A stretch of DNA of 64,000 nt, taken from the NCBI GenBank assembly GCA_020024285.1, contig JAHHTZ010000004.1, forward strand, positions 1-64,000, in the 5' to 3' direction. Below, piece after piece: positions 8,796 through 16,440 of this stretch. Each line of letters opens with the position of its first letter. The first letter of the stretch is position 1. The notes below the pieces were generated by a model that saw nothing but the letters and a program-made list of their open reading frames with translations, made no database searches and was not told the DNA's origin. Source of the stretch: Oscillospiraceae bacterium. GTDB taxonomy: Bacteria > Bacillota > Clostridia > Oscillospirales > Ruminococcaceae. Made by a program: the position numbers and the translations under genes.

Positions 8796-11700
8796 GTGAA
8801 ATTACAATTCAAGCATCAGAAGTTCCAGGCAGATGCCGCTAAAGCAGTTGTGGATGTATTCGCTGGTCAGCCTTACCTTACCCCTACCTATATGATAGAC
8901 AGCGGTATTGGAAAAGATAAATATGGTATGAGTGGATATAATCAATCGTTTGATGAGGATGAAGATTTTACCGGCTGGCGTAATGAAAGAATTGTACCGG
9001 AGTTGAACGACGGTCTGATTCTGGAACACTTACAAAAAATTCAAAGAGCAAATCAGATTAAACCATCGACCAAGTTGGAGGGACGATATAATCTGACCAT
9101 AGAGATGGAAACCGGTGTTGGTAAGACATACACCTATATTAAGACGGTGTATGAGTTAAACAAGCACTATGGCTGGAGCAAGTTCATCATTGTGGTTCCA
9201 AGTATTGCTATTCGTGAGGGCGTGTATAAGTCCCTTGAGGTAACGCAGGAACATTTCGCAGAAGAATACGGAAAGAAAATCCGCTTTTTTATTTATAACT
9301 CTACCCAGCTTACCGAGATCGACCGTTTTGCATCGGACAGCTCTATCAATGTAATGATTATCAACTCGCAGGCATTTAATGCAAGAGGTAAGGATGCTCG
9401 TCGTATTTACATGAAGCTGGATGAGTTCCGTTCCCGTCGCCCGATTGATATTATTGCAAAGACGAATCCGATTCTTATTATTGATGAGCCACAGTCCGTT
9501 GAGGGCAAACAAACAAAAGAACGACTGAACGAGTTCAACCCTTTGATGACATTGCGTTATTCCGCAACCCATAAAGATGATAGCATCTACAATATGGTGT
9601 ATCGTCTGGATGCGATGGAAGCCTATAACAAGAAGCTGGTTAAAAAGATTTCTGTAAAAGGAATCACAGAATCCGGCAGCACTGCTACGGAAAGTTATGT
9701 GTATTTGGAGAGTGTAAATCTCTCCAAAGCTGATCCTACAGCAACGATTCAGTTCGATTTCAAAGGTGCCCGCAGCATCCGCAAAAAGACCATGACTGTT
9801 GGCATTGGTTTTAATTTGTACGATAACTCCGGACAGATGGAAGAATACAAAGATGGATTTGTAGTGAAGTCCATTGATGGACGAGATAACTCTGTTGAAT
9901 TTCTAAATGGCATTAAGATTTATGCAGGTGATGTCATCGGTAAAGTCAGCGAGGAACAGCTTCGCCGCATTCAGATTCGTGAAACGATTCTGTCCCATAT
10001 TGAGAGAGAAAGACAACTGTTCTACAAGGGCATTAAGGTTCTATCCCTGTTTTTCATTGACGAAGTTGCCCATTATAAACAATATGATGCTGCTGGACAG
10101 CCTTTTAACGGCATCTTTGCTGATATGTTTGAAGAAGAATATAATGACATTGTTGGGCAGTTGCAGATTTCCTTGGGTGAGGATGATTACATTAAATATC
10201 TGAATGCTATCCCAGCATCCAGCACTCATGCGGGTTATTTCTCTGTAGACAAGAAAGGCAAAATGGCCAATAGTAAGCTGAGTGATAAAAAGGAACGCAC
10301 TTCTGATGATATTGATGCCTACGATCTGATCATGAAGAACAAAGAACTTCTCCTTGACCGAGACCCGAAAAAATCTCCAGTACGATTTATTTTCTCGCAC
10401 TCGGCTCTGCGTGAAGGCTGGGATAACCCTAATGTATTTCAGATTTGTACCTTGAAGCAAAGCAGCAGCGATGTGCGCAAGAGACAGGAAGTTGGCCGTG
10501 GACTCCGTCTTTGTGTTAACCAGGACGGTGAAAGAATGGATTCTAATATCCTGGGCAATGATGTTCACAACATCAATGTACTGACCGTTATTGCCAGTGA
10601 AAGCTATGAAAGCTTTGCAAAAGGCTTGCAGTCTGAGCTGGCCGATGCAGTTGCCAGCCGTCCGCAGGCTGTCACCGCCGATCTGTTCAAAGGCAAGGTT
10701 ATTGTGGATGCAAGAGGAAATGAACAGGTTGTGGATACTGATACTGCAAATGCTATTCATTTTGATTTGATTGTGAATGGATATATTGATAAAAAGGGCG
10801 TACTTACTGACAAGTACTATGCAGACAAGGCAAACAATGAAATAAAAATCGCTGAAGAAGTTGCGGATTGTGCAGATTCTGTTATTAAGATTTTGGATTC
10901 TGTTTATGATAGTCGTTCTATGCAACCAGAAGATGCTCGTAAAAATAATATCGAGTTGCAGATTGACGATAAGAAGTTGGCAATGCCTCAGTTTAAAGCT
11001 CTTTGGGAACGTATCAGTCCGAAATCTGTATATGTAGTTGATTTTGATACTGATGAATTGGTTCAGAAATCTATTGCATCGCTGAACCTCAACCTCCATG
11101 TTGCAAAGATTTACTTCAAAGTGGAAACAGGCTCAATGGAAGAAATTAAGTCCAAGGATGCCCTCCAGAGTGGTAGTTCTTTTATTAAGGAACAGTCGGC
11201 TACATACGATGCCTCCAAAAGAATTTCCGCTAATCATGGAGTGAAATATGATCTGGTGGGAAAACTGGTTGAAGAAACCGGATTGACTCGTAAAGCGGTG
11301 GTGGATATTCTTGTTGGCATCGAAAAAGATGTATTTAACCAGTTCAAAAACAATCCTGAAGAATTCATTATCAAGGCAGCTTCCCTTATTAATGATGAAA
11401 AGGCAACTGCAATCATCCAGCATATTACATATAATGTTCTGGACGAAAAATACAGTACTGATATTTTCACTGAGCCAACTATTAAGGGTAAGCTTGGTAT
11501 AAATGCAATGAAGGCAACTCGTCATCTGTATGACCACATTGTTTATGACTCTACAAACGAGCGTGATTTTGCCGCTGATTTGGATACTAGCACTGATGTT
11601 GCTGTGTATGTGAAGCTTCCTGACAGTTTCTATATTTCCACTCCTGTGGGACACTATAACCCTGACTGGGCAATTGCCTTTTACGATGGAACTGTAAAGC

Positions 11701-11873
11701 ATATTTACTTCGTTGCTGAAACCAAAGGTTCTATGAGTTCTATGCAGTTAAGAGAAATTGAACAATCTAAAATTCATTGTGCAAAAGAGCATTTCAAAGC
11801 AATTAGTGGTGAAAATGTGATTTGCGATGTAGTGGACAGTTATCAGGCGTTGCTTGAAAAAGTAATGAAATGA
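8796..11873 (+). CDS. type III restriction endonuclease subunit (Res)
   Basis: 1025 residues. The start is GTG 8796, 7 bases after GAAAGGAG; an adjacent TTG at 8793 is too close to it. ATPase motifs: METGVGKT (about residue 105), IIDEPQSVEG (about 230), SATH (about 254) and EVGRGLRL (about 565), that is, the DEAD-like motor of type III enzymes. The C-terminal nuclease is visible as P956-D957 and E975-T-K977, the PD-ExK arrangement. It should cut phage or plasmid DNA lacking the Mod mark after ATP-dependent communication between sites. Last gene of the operon; a terminator follows at once. Confidence 0.93.
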   Translation: MKLQFKHQKFQADAAKAVVDVFAGQPYLTPTYMIDSGIGKDKYGMSGYNQSFDEDEDFTGWRNERIVPELNDGLILEHLQKIQRANQIKPSTKLEGRYNLTIEMETGVGKTYTYIKTVYELNKHYGWSKFIIVVPSIAIREGVYKSLEVTQEHFAEEYGKKIRFFIYNSTQLTEIDRFASDSSINVMIINSQAFNARGKDARRIYMKLDEFRSRRPIDIIAKTNPILIIDEPQSVEGKQTKERLNEFNPLMTLRYSATHKDDSIYNMVYRLDAMEAYNKKLVKKISVKGITESGSTATESYVYLESVNLSKADPTATIQFDFKGARSIRKKTMTVGIGFNLYDNSGQMEEYKDGFVVKSIDGRDNSVEFLNGIKIYAGDVIGKVSEEQLRRIQIRETILSHIERERQLFYKGIKVLSLFFIDEVAHYKQYDAAGQPFNGIFADMFEEEYNDIVGQLQISLGEDDYIKYLNAIPASSTHAGYFSVDKKGKMANSKLSDKKERTSDDIDAYDLIMKNKELLLDRDPKKSPVRFIFSHSALREGWDNPNVFQICTLKQSSSDVRKRQEVGRGLRLCVNQDGERMDSNILGNDVHNINVLTVIASESYESFAKGLQSELADAVASRPQAVTADLFKGKVIVDARGNEQVVDTDTANAIHFDLIVNGYIDKKGVLTDKYYADKANNEIKIAEEVADCADSVIKILDSVYDSRSMQPEDARKNNIELQIDDKKLAMPQFKALWERISPKSVYVVDFDTDELVQKSIASLNLNLHVAKIYFKVETGSMEEIKSKDALQSGSSFIKEQSATYDASKRISANHGVKYDLVGKLVEETGLTRKAVVDILVGIEKDVFNQFKNNPEEFIIKAASLINDEKATAIIQHITYNVLDEKYSTDIFTEPTIKGKLGINAMKATRHLYDHIVYDSTNERDFAADLDTSTDVAVYVKLPDSFYISTPVGHYNPDWAIAFYDGTVKHIYFVAETKGSMSSMQLREIEQSKIHCAKEHFKAISGENVICDVVDSYQALLEKVMK

Positions 11874-11882
11874 TGAGTATCA

Positions 11883-11936
11883 AAAAACAGACACATATTT
11901 TACCTGTTCAGAAAGGTAGAATTTGTGTCTGTTTTT
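11883..11936 (+). terminator. terminator of the restriction operon
   Basis: AAAACAGACACA pairs with TGTGTCTGTTTT, with additional pairing of TTTACC and GGTAGAA inside the stem; the 3' arm runs into TTTTTC. Confidence 0.85.
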
Positions 11937-12127
11937 CTGTGTTTGTGCATGGCTAAATCCTGCCTATCTTAACAGGATGGATAGCCACTGCACGAACATG
12001 GGGTTTCCAAAGGGGAAACACCTTTGGCTCTGGGTCATCCAATAGGGGCGAGCAGCATCCCTGTTGGCATAGGGTGTCCGCGGGAGGCTTCCAAAGGAGG
12101 GCAGCGCCCGTCCTTGGCACACGACTT
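11937..12127. other. non-coding scar of a conjugative element
   Basis: No convincing gene. The stretch holds short hairpins: CCAAAGG-GGAAACA-CCTTTGG near 12008-12028, and an imperfect one starting CCAAAGGAGGGC and ending GTCCTTGG near 12090-12117. It is more GC-rich than the restriction genes on its left. I recall similar sequence in Tn1549-like elements, which agrees with the remnant genes to the right, but the origin is inferred. Confidence 0.4.
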
Positions 12128-12781
12128 TCAGGGAAAGTCTATTGTGTTATACCTTTGTGGAGATGATGACAGCCAGAAGCACAGGACATTCCTTTGATGT
12201 GTGCTGTACTTCTGGCGTTCTGGTGAGAAAGATTGCCCTATGTGCGGGCAATCTGAGCAACAGCACATCATTGGAACAAAGGGATATAAAAACTTTCGGA
12301 CAGCCTGATACAGTTCCCAGACTTCCTCTTTCTTGATGTAAATTTCTTCTGGTGAAAGAACAAACGGATGAGCGATGGCTTCGATGCGCTGCATTTGCTC
12401 TTCTTCGTTGAGTATGTCCTCCAAACGGATGATCTGAAATGCGAGCCCATCTTTTTCTGAGATTTTTATTTCAAACTGAGAGATCTCCGCTCGAACAAAG
12501 TCGATCATAGCATTTCGAATTGCTGGGGCTGCATAAGTCAGGAACTTCATACCTCGGCTATCATCAAAACATGTGACAGCGTTCAGAAGGCCAATACTCC
12601 CCTCCTGAATCAGATCATCTTGGTCAAGGCACAAGTTGCTTTGGGAAAGGTTCATACTTTGATACAATTCGTTTGCGATTTTACAAATAAATCCAAGATT
12701 ATTTTTCAGAAGCAAATCACGAGCGGCAGGTTCGCCCTTCTGTGCGAGAGCGCAAAGCTGCTCATTGCTTCGGGTCTGCAT
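12128..12781 (-). pseudogene. truncated sigma-70-like gene of a Tn1549-type conjugative element
   Basis: The first 165 residues (down to about 12287) are a sigma region 2 protein of the kind carried by Tn1549-like elements: NNLGFICKIANELYQ, DQDDLIQEGSIGLLNA and GMKFLTYAAPAIRNAM are the core-binding and -10 recognition helices. After ELYQAVRK the family continues with a region 4 helix-turn-helix. Here the frame instead runs into an unrelated cysteine- and serine-rich stretch of about 50 residues and stops. The most economical explanation is a deletion joining the middle of this gene to downstream element DNA. The original product probably acted in the element's own gene expression; the remnant is likely inactive. 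Confidence 0.7.
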
Positions 12782-12938
12782 CCTGTTTCTCCTGTGCCTG
12801 TTCTAATGTACGCTGCATAAATTCCTGAAGAGCCAGTCCAAGTTTGCTCAGTGCATCCTGATCGACACCATCCATACCAGCTACACTGCCTGTAATAGCC
12901 TGTGCGATCTGCTCCGGTGAGATGGATGGCTGCGGCAT
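12762..12938 (-). CDS. small protein of the conjugative-element remnant
   Basis: 58 residues from ATG 12938, preceded by AAAGGGA at 6 bases; an in-frame TTG further upstream (12956) is unlikely. Acidic and helical (SPEQIAQAITGSVAGMDGVD, then LGLALQEFMQRTLEQAQEK). It overlaps the start of the sigma remnant by 20 bases, the usual order in these elements. Function unknown. The island boundary probably lies just upstream, near 12957. Confidence 0.6.
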   Translation of the reverse strand: MPQPSISPEQIAQAITGSVAGMDGVDQDALSKLGLALQEFMQRTLEQAQEKQDADPKQ

Positions 12939-12957
12939 ATCTTGTCCCTTTATCAAT

Positions 12958-13133
12958 GTGGAAAAGGGAGCTTATCGGTCAGGATTCAAAAAGACAGCGA
13001 GGAACCTGTTTACGAAAGCGATGACATTTTGGCATCGAATGAATTCAATGTCGAAATCGAAGAAGGTGGAACCGATACAATTACTGTAACAGGGGAAAAA
13101 GCAAAAGGCAGCGTTCGCTTTGCTGTGGCAGGC
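12958..13133 (+). pseudogene. 3' fragment of a secreted-protein gene
   Basis: An open stretch reading KGSLSVRIQKDSEEPVYESD, then FNVEIEEGGTDTITVTG and KAKGSVRFAVAG, looks like the C-terminal beta-strands of a secreted or lipoprotein domain. No start codon or ribosome site belongs to it: it begins abruptly at the junction with the mobile remnant, and after about 13133 the frame loses coding character. It is probably a chromosomal gene cut by insertion or deletion. The parent family is not identified. Confidence 0.55.
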
Positions 13134-13277
13134 ATTGAATGGATTCCCGTCAGCGCTTTCCCCTCCCCTGCACCGCCCCCCGGCGTGAACACACAACGGG
13201 AGCGGACCGCAAGCAACAGCAGGTTGCTTGCTTATCCATGGCATCAATGTCATAATAAGGGTAAGGCGGTGATTTAT

Positions 13278-13724
13278 ATGCAAACAAAGGATATTATATT
13301 GGAGCTTCGGACAAAACACGGATTCTCTCAGGAAGAGCTTGCCCAAAAGGTCTACGTCACCCGGCAGGCGGTATCGCGCTGGGAAAACGGCGAAACCGTG
13401 CCGAATACGGAGACACTGAAGCTGTTATCAAAGCTGTTTGATGTTTCAATCAACACGCTGTTGGGCTCCCCGCAAACGCTCATCTGCCAATGCTGCGGGA
13501 TGCCGCTTGATGATTCCTCGACCAGCAGAGAAACCGACGGTACGTTCAACGAGGACTATTGCAAGTGGTGTTATGTGGACGGAACCTTCGTTTACAAAAA
13601 GCTTGAGGAGCTAACGGATTTTCTCGTTGAGCATATGTCAAACGAGAACTGGTCCGCAGAGCAGGCGCGGGCTTACTTTGAGGAGCAGCTTCCCAAGCTG
13701 AAGCACTGGCGTTCAAACATGTAA
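13278..13724 (+). CDS. XRE-family regulator with C-terminal zinc-ribbon domain
   Basis: 148 residues. Residues 1-66 are a classical XRE helix-turn-helix (FSQEELAQKVYVTRQAVSRW, then VPNTETLKLLSKLFDVSINT). The second half holds the putative zinc-ribbon seen fused to this type of regulator: CQCCGMPL, then CKWCYVDGTF, giving four spaced cysteines. A DNA-binding regulator that binds zinc or a small ligand is the likely role. It is transcribed alone and closed by a strong terminator. The 140 bases before it contain a perfect hairpin GCAAGCAAC/GTTGCTTGC (13211-13233), possibly the terminator of the lost upstream gene. Confidence 0.85.
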   Translation: MQTKDIILELRTKHGFSQEELAQKVYVTRQAVSRWENGETVPNTETLKLLSKLFDVSINTLLGSPQTLICQCCGMPLDDSSTSRETDGTFNEDYCKWCYVDGTFVYKKLEELTDFLVEHMSNENWSAEQARAYFEEQLPKLKHWRSNM

Positions 13725-13742
13725 CTGCAATCTGACAGAAGC

Positions 13743-13784
13743 AGGAGCTGATCGGTTTTATGAAACCGGTCAGCTCCTTTTTTG
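13743..13784 (+). terminator. terminator of the XRE/zinc-ribbon gene
   Basis: AGGAGCTGATCGGTTT pairs with GAAACCGGTCAGCTCCT (one bulge/wobble position) and is followed by TTTTTT. Confidence 0.9.
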
Positions 13785-13969
13785 CTGCATGGATTTGGGA
13801 CAGGTCTGCTGTCCGATCTGTTACAAAAGCGTGATGTTTAAGAAATCATGCTGGATTTTACCAATGATTATAGTATAATGAAGGAGAATAAAGCGTTGCA
13901 AAAGCGGGCACAGTGTCCCTCACGTTCGGATCATGCTTTGCCGGACATCTGCGAAAGGAGAAAGTGAGT

Positions 13970-14686
13970 ATGCACGAATTTTATGCAGCGAATCAAGCGA
14001 AGTTCAAAAAAGATATGGATCAGCTCCTCAAGCCCATTGCGGACGAGCTAATAAAGGAAACGGGCAGGACCTACCCACAGCTTTTTGAAGAGGTATGGGA
14101 CTACTACCGAAGCGAGCTGCTCGAAAAATTCCCGTATATCGGCGGCAATCAGGTGAGCGGGACCCGAAACCTCACCGGTGCCTATTGCTACATCGCCCTT
14201 GGTGTGGTGTGCAGAAAATATGGAGTATCCCTTGAACGATGGGGCTATCTGATTACCCTTGCCTATGAGCGATATTTTGACAAAATCCCCAATTCAATCA
14301 AGAAGCTGACCGGAATGCTTCTGTCAAAGCCGAAGCTCGTCAATAAGATGCTCCGAAAAAAGGATGCCAAAAACGCTGCCAACGCGAGAAAAAATCCCGG
14401 CAGCTTTGAAACGCAGACACAGGAACCCACCGCCGAATACACCACCATCTACCATACCACTGTGTGCCCTCTTGCAAATTTTGCGAAGGAATATGGTTAT
14501 ATGGAGTATATGCCCTACATCTGCAACCTCGACTACGTGATGTTTGCATCGTTTGGGCTCCCCTTCTACCGCGAAAAAACCTGCGCTGCCGGCGACGGAT
14601 GCTGTGATTTCAAATTTAAGCCGGGAGCCCCCATCGTTCCGGCATGGCCCTGCCATGCCACCGATGAGAATGATCCGCTGAGCTGA
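13970..14686 (+). CDS. L-2-amino-thiazoline-4-carboxylate hydrolase-family protein
   Basis: 238 residues from ATG 13970, with AAAGGAG 8-9 bases upstream. The C-terminal half has the cysteine-rich pattern of the ATC-hydrolase family: TTVCPLANFAKEYGY, YICNLDYVMFASFG and CAAGDGCCDFKF. The founding enzyme opens the thiazoline ring of ATC on the way to L-cysteine in Pseudomonas. In Clostridia members are common and their substrate is unproven, so a thiazoline or related ring amide is only a guess. A -10 TATAAT (13874-13879) with a poor -35 lies upstream. The next gene, a PARG, starts 56 bases downstream, so they may be co-transcribed. Confidence 0.8.
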   Translation: MHEFYAANQAKFKKDMDQLLKPIADELIKETGRTYPQLFEEVWDYYRSELLEKFPYIGGNQVSGTRNLTGAYCYIALGVVCRKYGVSLERWGYLITLAYERYFDKIPNSIKKLTGMLLSKPKLVNKMLRKKDAKNAANARKNPGSFETQTQEPTAEYTTIYHTTVCPLANFAKEYGYMEYMPYICNLDYVMFASFGLPFYREKTCAAGDGCCDFKFKPGAPIVPAWPCHATDENDPLS

Positions 14687-14742
14687 ACGCCGGTATGCTG
14701 CATCCTGTATTATGGAAGAAATTACTATGAGAGGTGAACACA

Positions 14743-15561
14743 ATGAATCGAAAAGAAATCGCACAGGAAACTGTTGTGATCCAGCGTCAGGGCTTTTATG
14801 AATACAACGGAAGGAAGATCGATTTTTCCCATCTGCAAAACGCTTCCGTCCAAAACAGCATCCTGATCGAGCCGCATCAGTGGCAGAGCTTTGAGCTTCC
14901 AAAACACTCCCCGGTGAAAACGGAGCTTGCCTTGACCGCGGAAAATACCGTGGATGCCGTTTTGCGCCTGTGCCATGAGGGGAAGCAGAAGATCGGTGTG
15001 CTCAATTTTGCCAGTGCCAAGAATCCGGGCGGCGGATTCTTAAACGGCGCGATGGCGCAGGAAGAAAGCCTTGCTGCTGCAAGCGGACTGTACGAAACGC
15101 TGTGCAAAAATCCCCGCTACTATGAAGAAAACCGCGCCTGCAAGAGTATGATCTATACAGACCATGCCATTTTCTCTCCGGAGGTAGTGTTCTTTCGCAA
15201 CGGAGCGTTTGCGCTGATCGAGCAGCCGGTGACCGCTTCCGTTTTGACGATGCCGGCGGTCAACCATGCGCAGGTGATCCAAAAGGGTGAGGACCTCGAA
15301 AAGGCAAACGCAGCGATGCGCGCCCGCATGGGGCTTTGTCTTTTGGGCTTTGCACAGACGGGATGCCGCCACCTCATCCTTGGGGCATACGGCTGCGGGG
15401 TATTTGGCAACGACCCTGCTGCGGTTTCGCGCTGGTGGAAGCAATGGCTGGACGGAGAATTTTTCGGATTCTTCGATTCGGTCACATTTGCGATTTACGA
15501 CCGCTCCAAAAATCAGGCGTGCCGGCACGCCTTCGAGCAGGTCTTCGGGAAAAGTGTGTGA
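14743..15561 (+). CDS. bacterial-type poly(ADP-ribose) glycohydrolase (TIGR02452 family)
   Basis: 272 residues from ATG 14743, with GAGAGGTG in ribosome-site position. The PARG signature is clear: PGGGFLNGAMAQEESL, that is GGG, eight intervening residues region, then the catalytic Gln-Glu-Glu. AYGCGVFGNDP is the second macro-domain loop. Such enzymes remove ADP-ribose chains or single groups from proteins or nucleic acids. The next gene encodes KptA, which leaves ADP-ribose 1'',2''-cyclic phosphate, so the two may share an ADP-ribose or RNA-repair role. The 18 bases between them and the nearly identical ribosome-site/start arrangement point to an operon. Confidence 0.88.
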   Translation: MNRKEIAQETVVIQRQGFYEYNGRKIDFSHLQNASVQNSILIEPHQWQSFELPKHSPVKTELALTAENTVDAVLRLCHEGKQKIGVLNFASAKNPGGGFLNGAMAQEESLAAASGLYETLCKNPRYYEENRACKSMIYTDHAIFSPEVVFFRNGAFALIEQPVTASVLTMPAVNHAQVIQKGEDLEKANAAMRARMGLCLLGFAQTGCRHLILGAYGCGVFGNDPAAVSRWWKQWLDGEFFGFFDSVTFAIYDRSKNQACRHAFEQVFGKSV

Positions 15562-15579
15562 GATCGGAAGGTGAACACG

Positions 15580-16149
15580 ATGAATCAAAAGAAGCAGGAT
15601 GAAGAGCTGGGACGGTTTTTGAGCCTGATCCTGCGGCATAAGCCGCAGCTTGCGGGCATTGCACTGGACTCCCACGGCTGGGCGCAGGTGGATGCTCTTT
15701 TGGAGGGCTGCCGCCGCGCAGGAAGGATGATCGATCAGAAGACGCTGGAGCGAATCGTTGCAGAAAACAATAAGCAGCGGTATTCCTTCAACGAAGATCA
15801 TACCAAGATCCGCGCCAATCAAGGGCATTCCATCGCGGTCGATTTGCAGCTGTGTGAACAGCTCCCCCCTCCCCGACTGTACCACGGCACGGCGACCCGG
15901 TTTTTGGAGGATATTCGGGCAAACGGCATCCAGAAGCGCTCGCGCCAGTATGTCCATCTGTCGCAGGATCGGCAAACCGCAAAACAGGTGGGGGCGCGCC
16001 ACGGAACCCCTGTGATCCTGCCGATCGATACAGAAAAAATGCGCGCAGAGGGATTGCGCTTCTATCGTTCGGAAAACGGCGTCTGGCTTTGTGAGCATGT
16101 GCCGTGGAGCTGCGTTATCGAGTCGGAAATCGGCGAATCGGACAACTGA
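15580..16149 (+). CDS. kptA: RNA 2'-phosphotransferase
   Basis: 189 residues from ATG 15580, preceded by GAAGGTG. Family motifs are present in order: LSLILRHKP (the Arg-His pair), HGWAQVDALL, RYSFN, IRANQGHS, LYHGTA and VHLSQD. Tpt1/KptA transfers a 2'-phosphate from an RNA splice junction to NAD, releasing nicotinamide and ADP-ribose 1'',2''-cyclic phosphate. Bacteria lack the eukaryotic tRNA-splicing substrate, so the real substrate could be RNA repaired after ribotoxin damage, or RNA/DNA 5'-phosphate ADP-ribosylation. Directly preceded by the PARG gene. Confidence 0.93.
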   Translation: MNQKKQDEELGRFLSLILRHKPQLAGIALDSHGWAQVDALLEGCRRAGRMIDQKTLERIVAENNKQRYSFNEDHTKIRANQGHSIAVDLQLCEQLPPPRLYHGTATRFLEDIRANGIQKRSRQYVHLSQDRQTAKQVGARHGTPVILPIDTEKMRAEGLRFYRSENGVWLCEHVPWSCVIESEIGESDN

Positions 16150-16274
16150 TTGCAATTTATCTTATGTAGTGATACCAAACAGGAAATCCTTCATGGGGCT
16201 TCCTGCTTTCCCCTTGCTTTTTATAAATTCCCAAATAATCAAGATTTTGAACCGAAAATTCGGGAAATTTTGCG

Positions 16275-16304
16275 TGGACAAAATTTACTCTTTTAGTGTA
16301 TAAT
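16275..16304 (+). promoter_or_regulatory. promoter of the diguanylate cyclase gene
   Basis: TGGACA (16275-16280) and TATAAT (16299-16304) with an 18 bp spacer, followed by about 135 bases of leader before the start codon. Confidence 0.7.
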
Positions 16305-16440
16305 TAGGTTGGAATTATTTTGAAGTTTATTTGGAATACATCCTGCATTGCAGCACTGTTTTTATGCTTTTATCGGACAATAGCTCGGCTGCACTGCTTT
16401 TTTGAGAAAGGATGTTTGTGATAAGAAGGGAGGCGCAGTA

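Noticed and set aside
12128..12286. A separate functional Cys-rich mini-protein at the end of the sigma remnant
   Set aside because: The Cys-rich frame has no start or ribosome site of its own and looks like chance translation of element DNA after a deletion.
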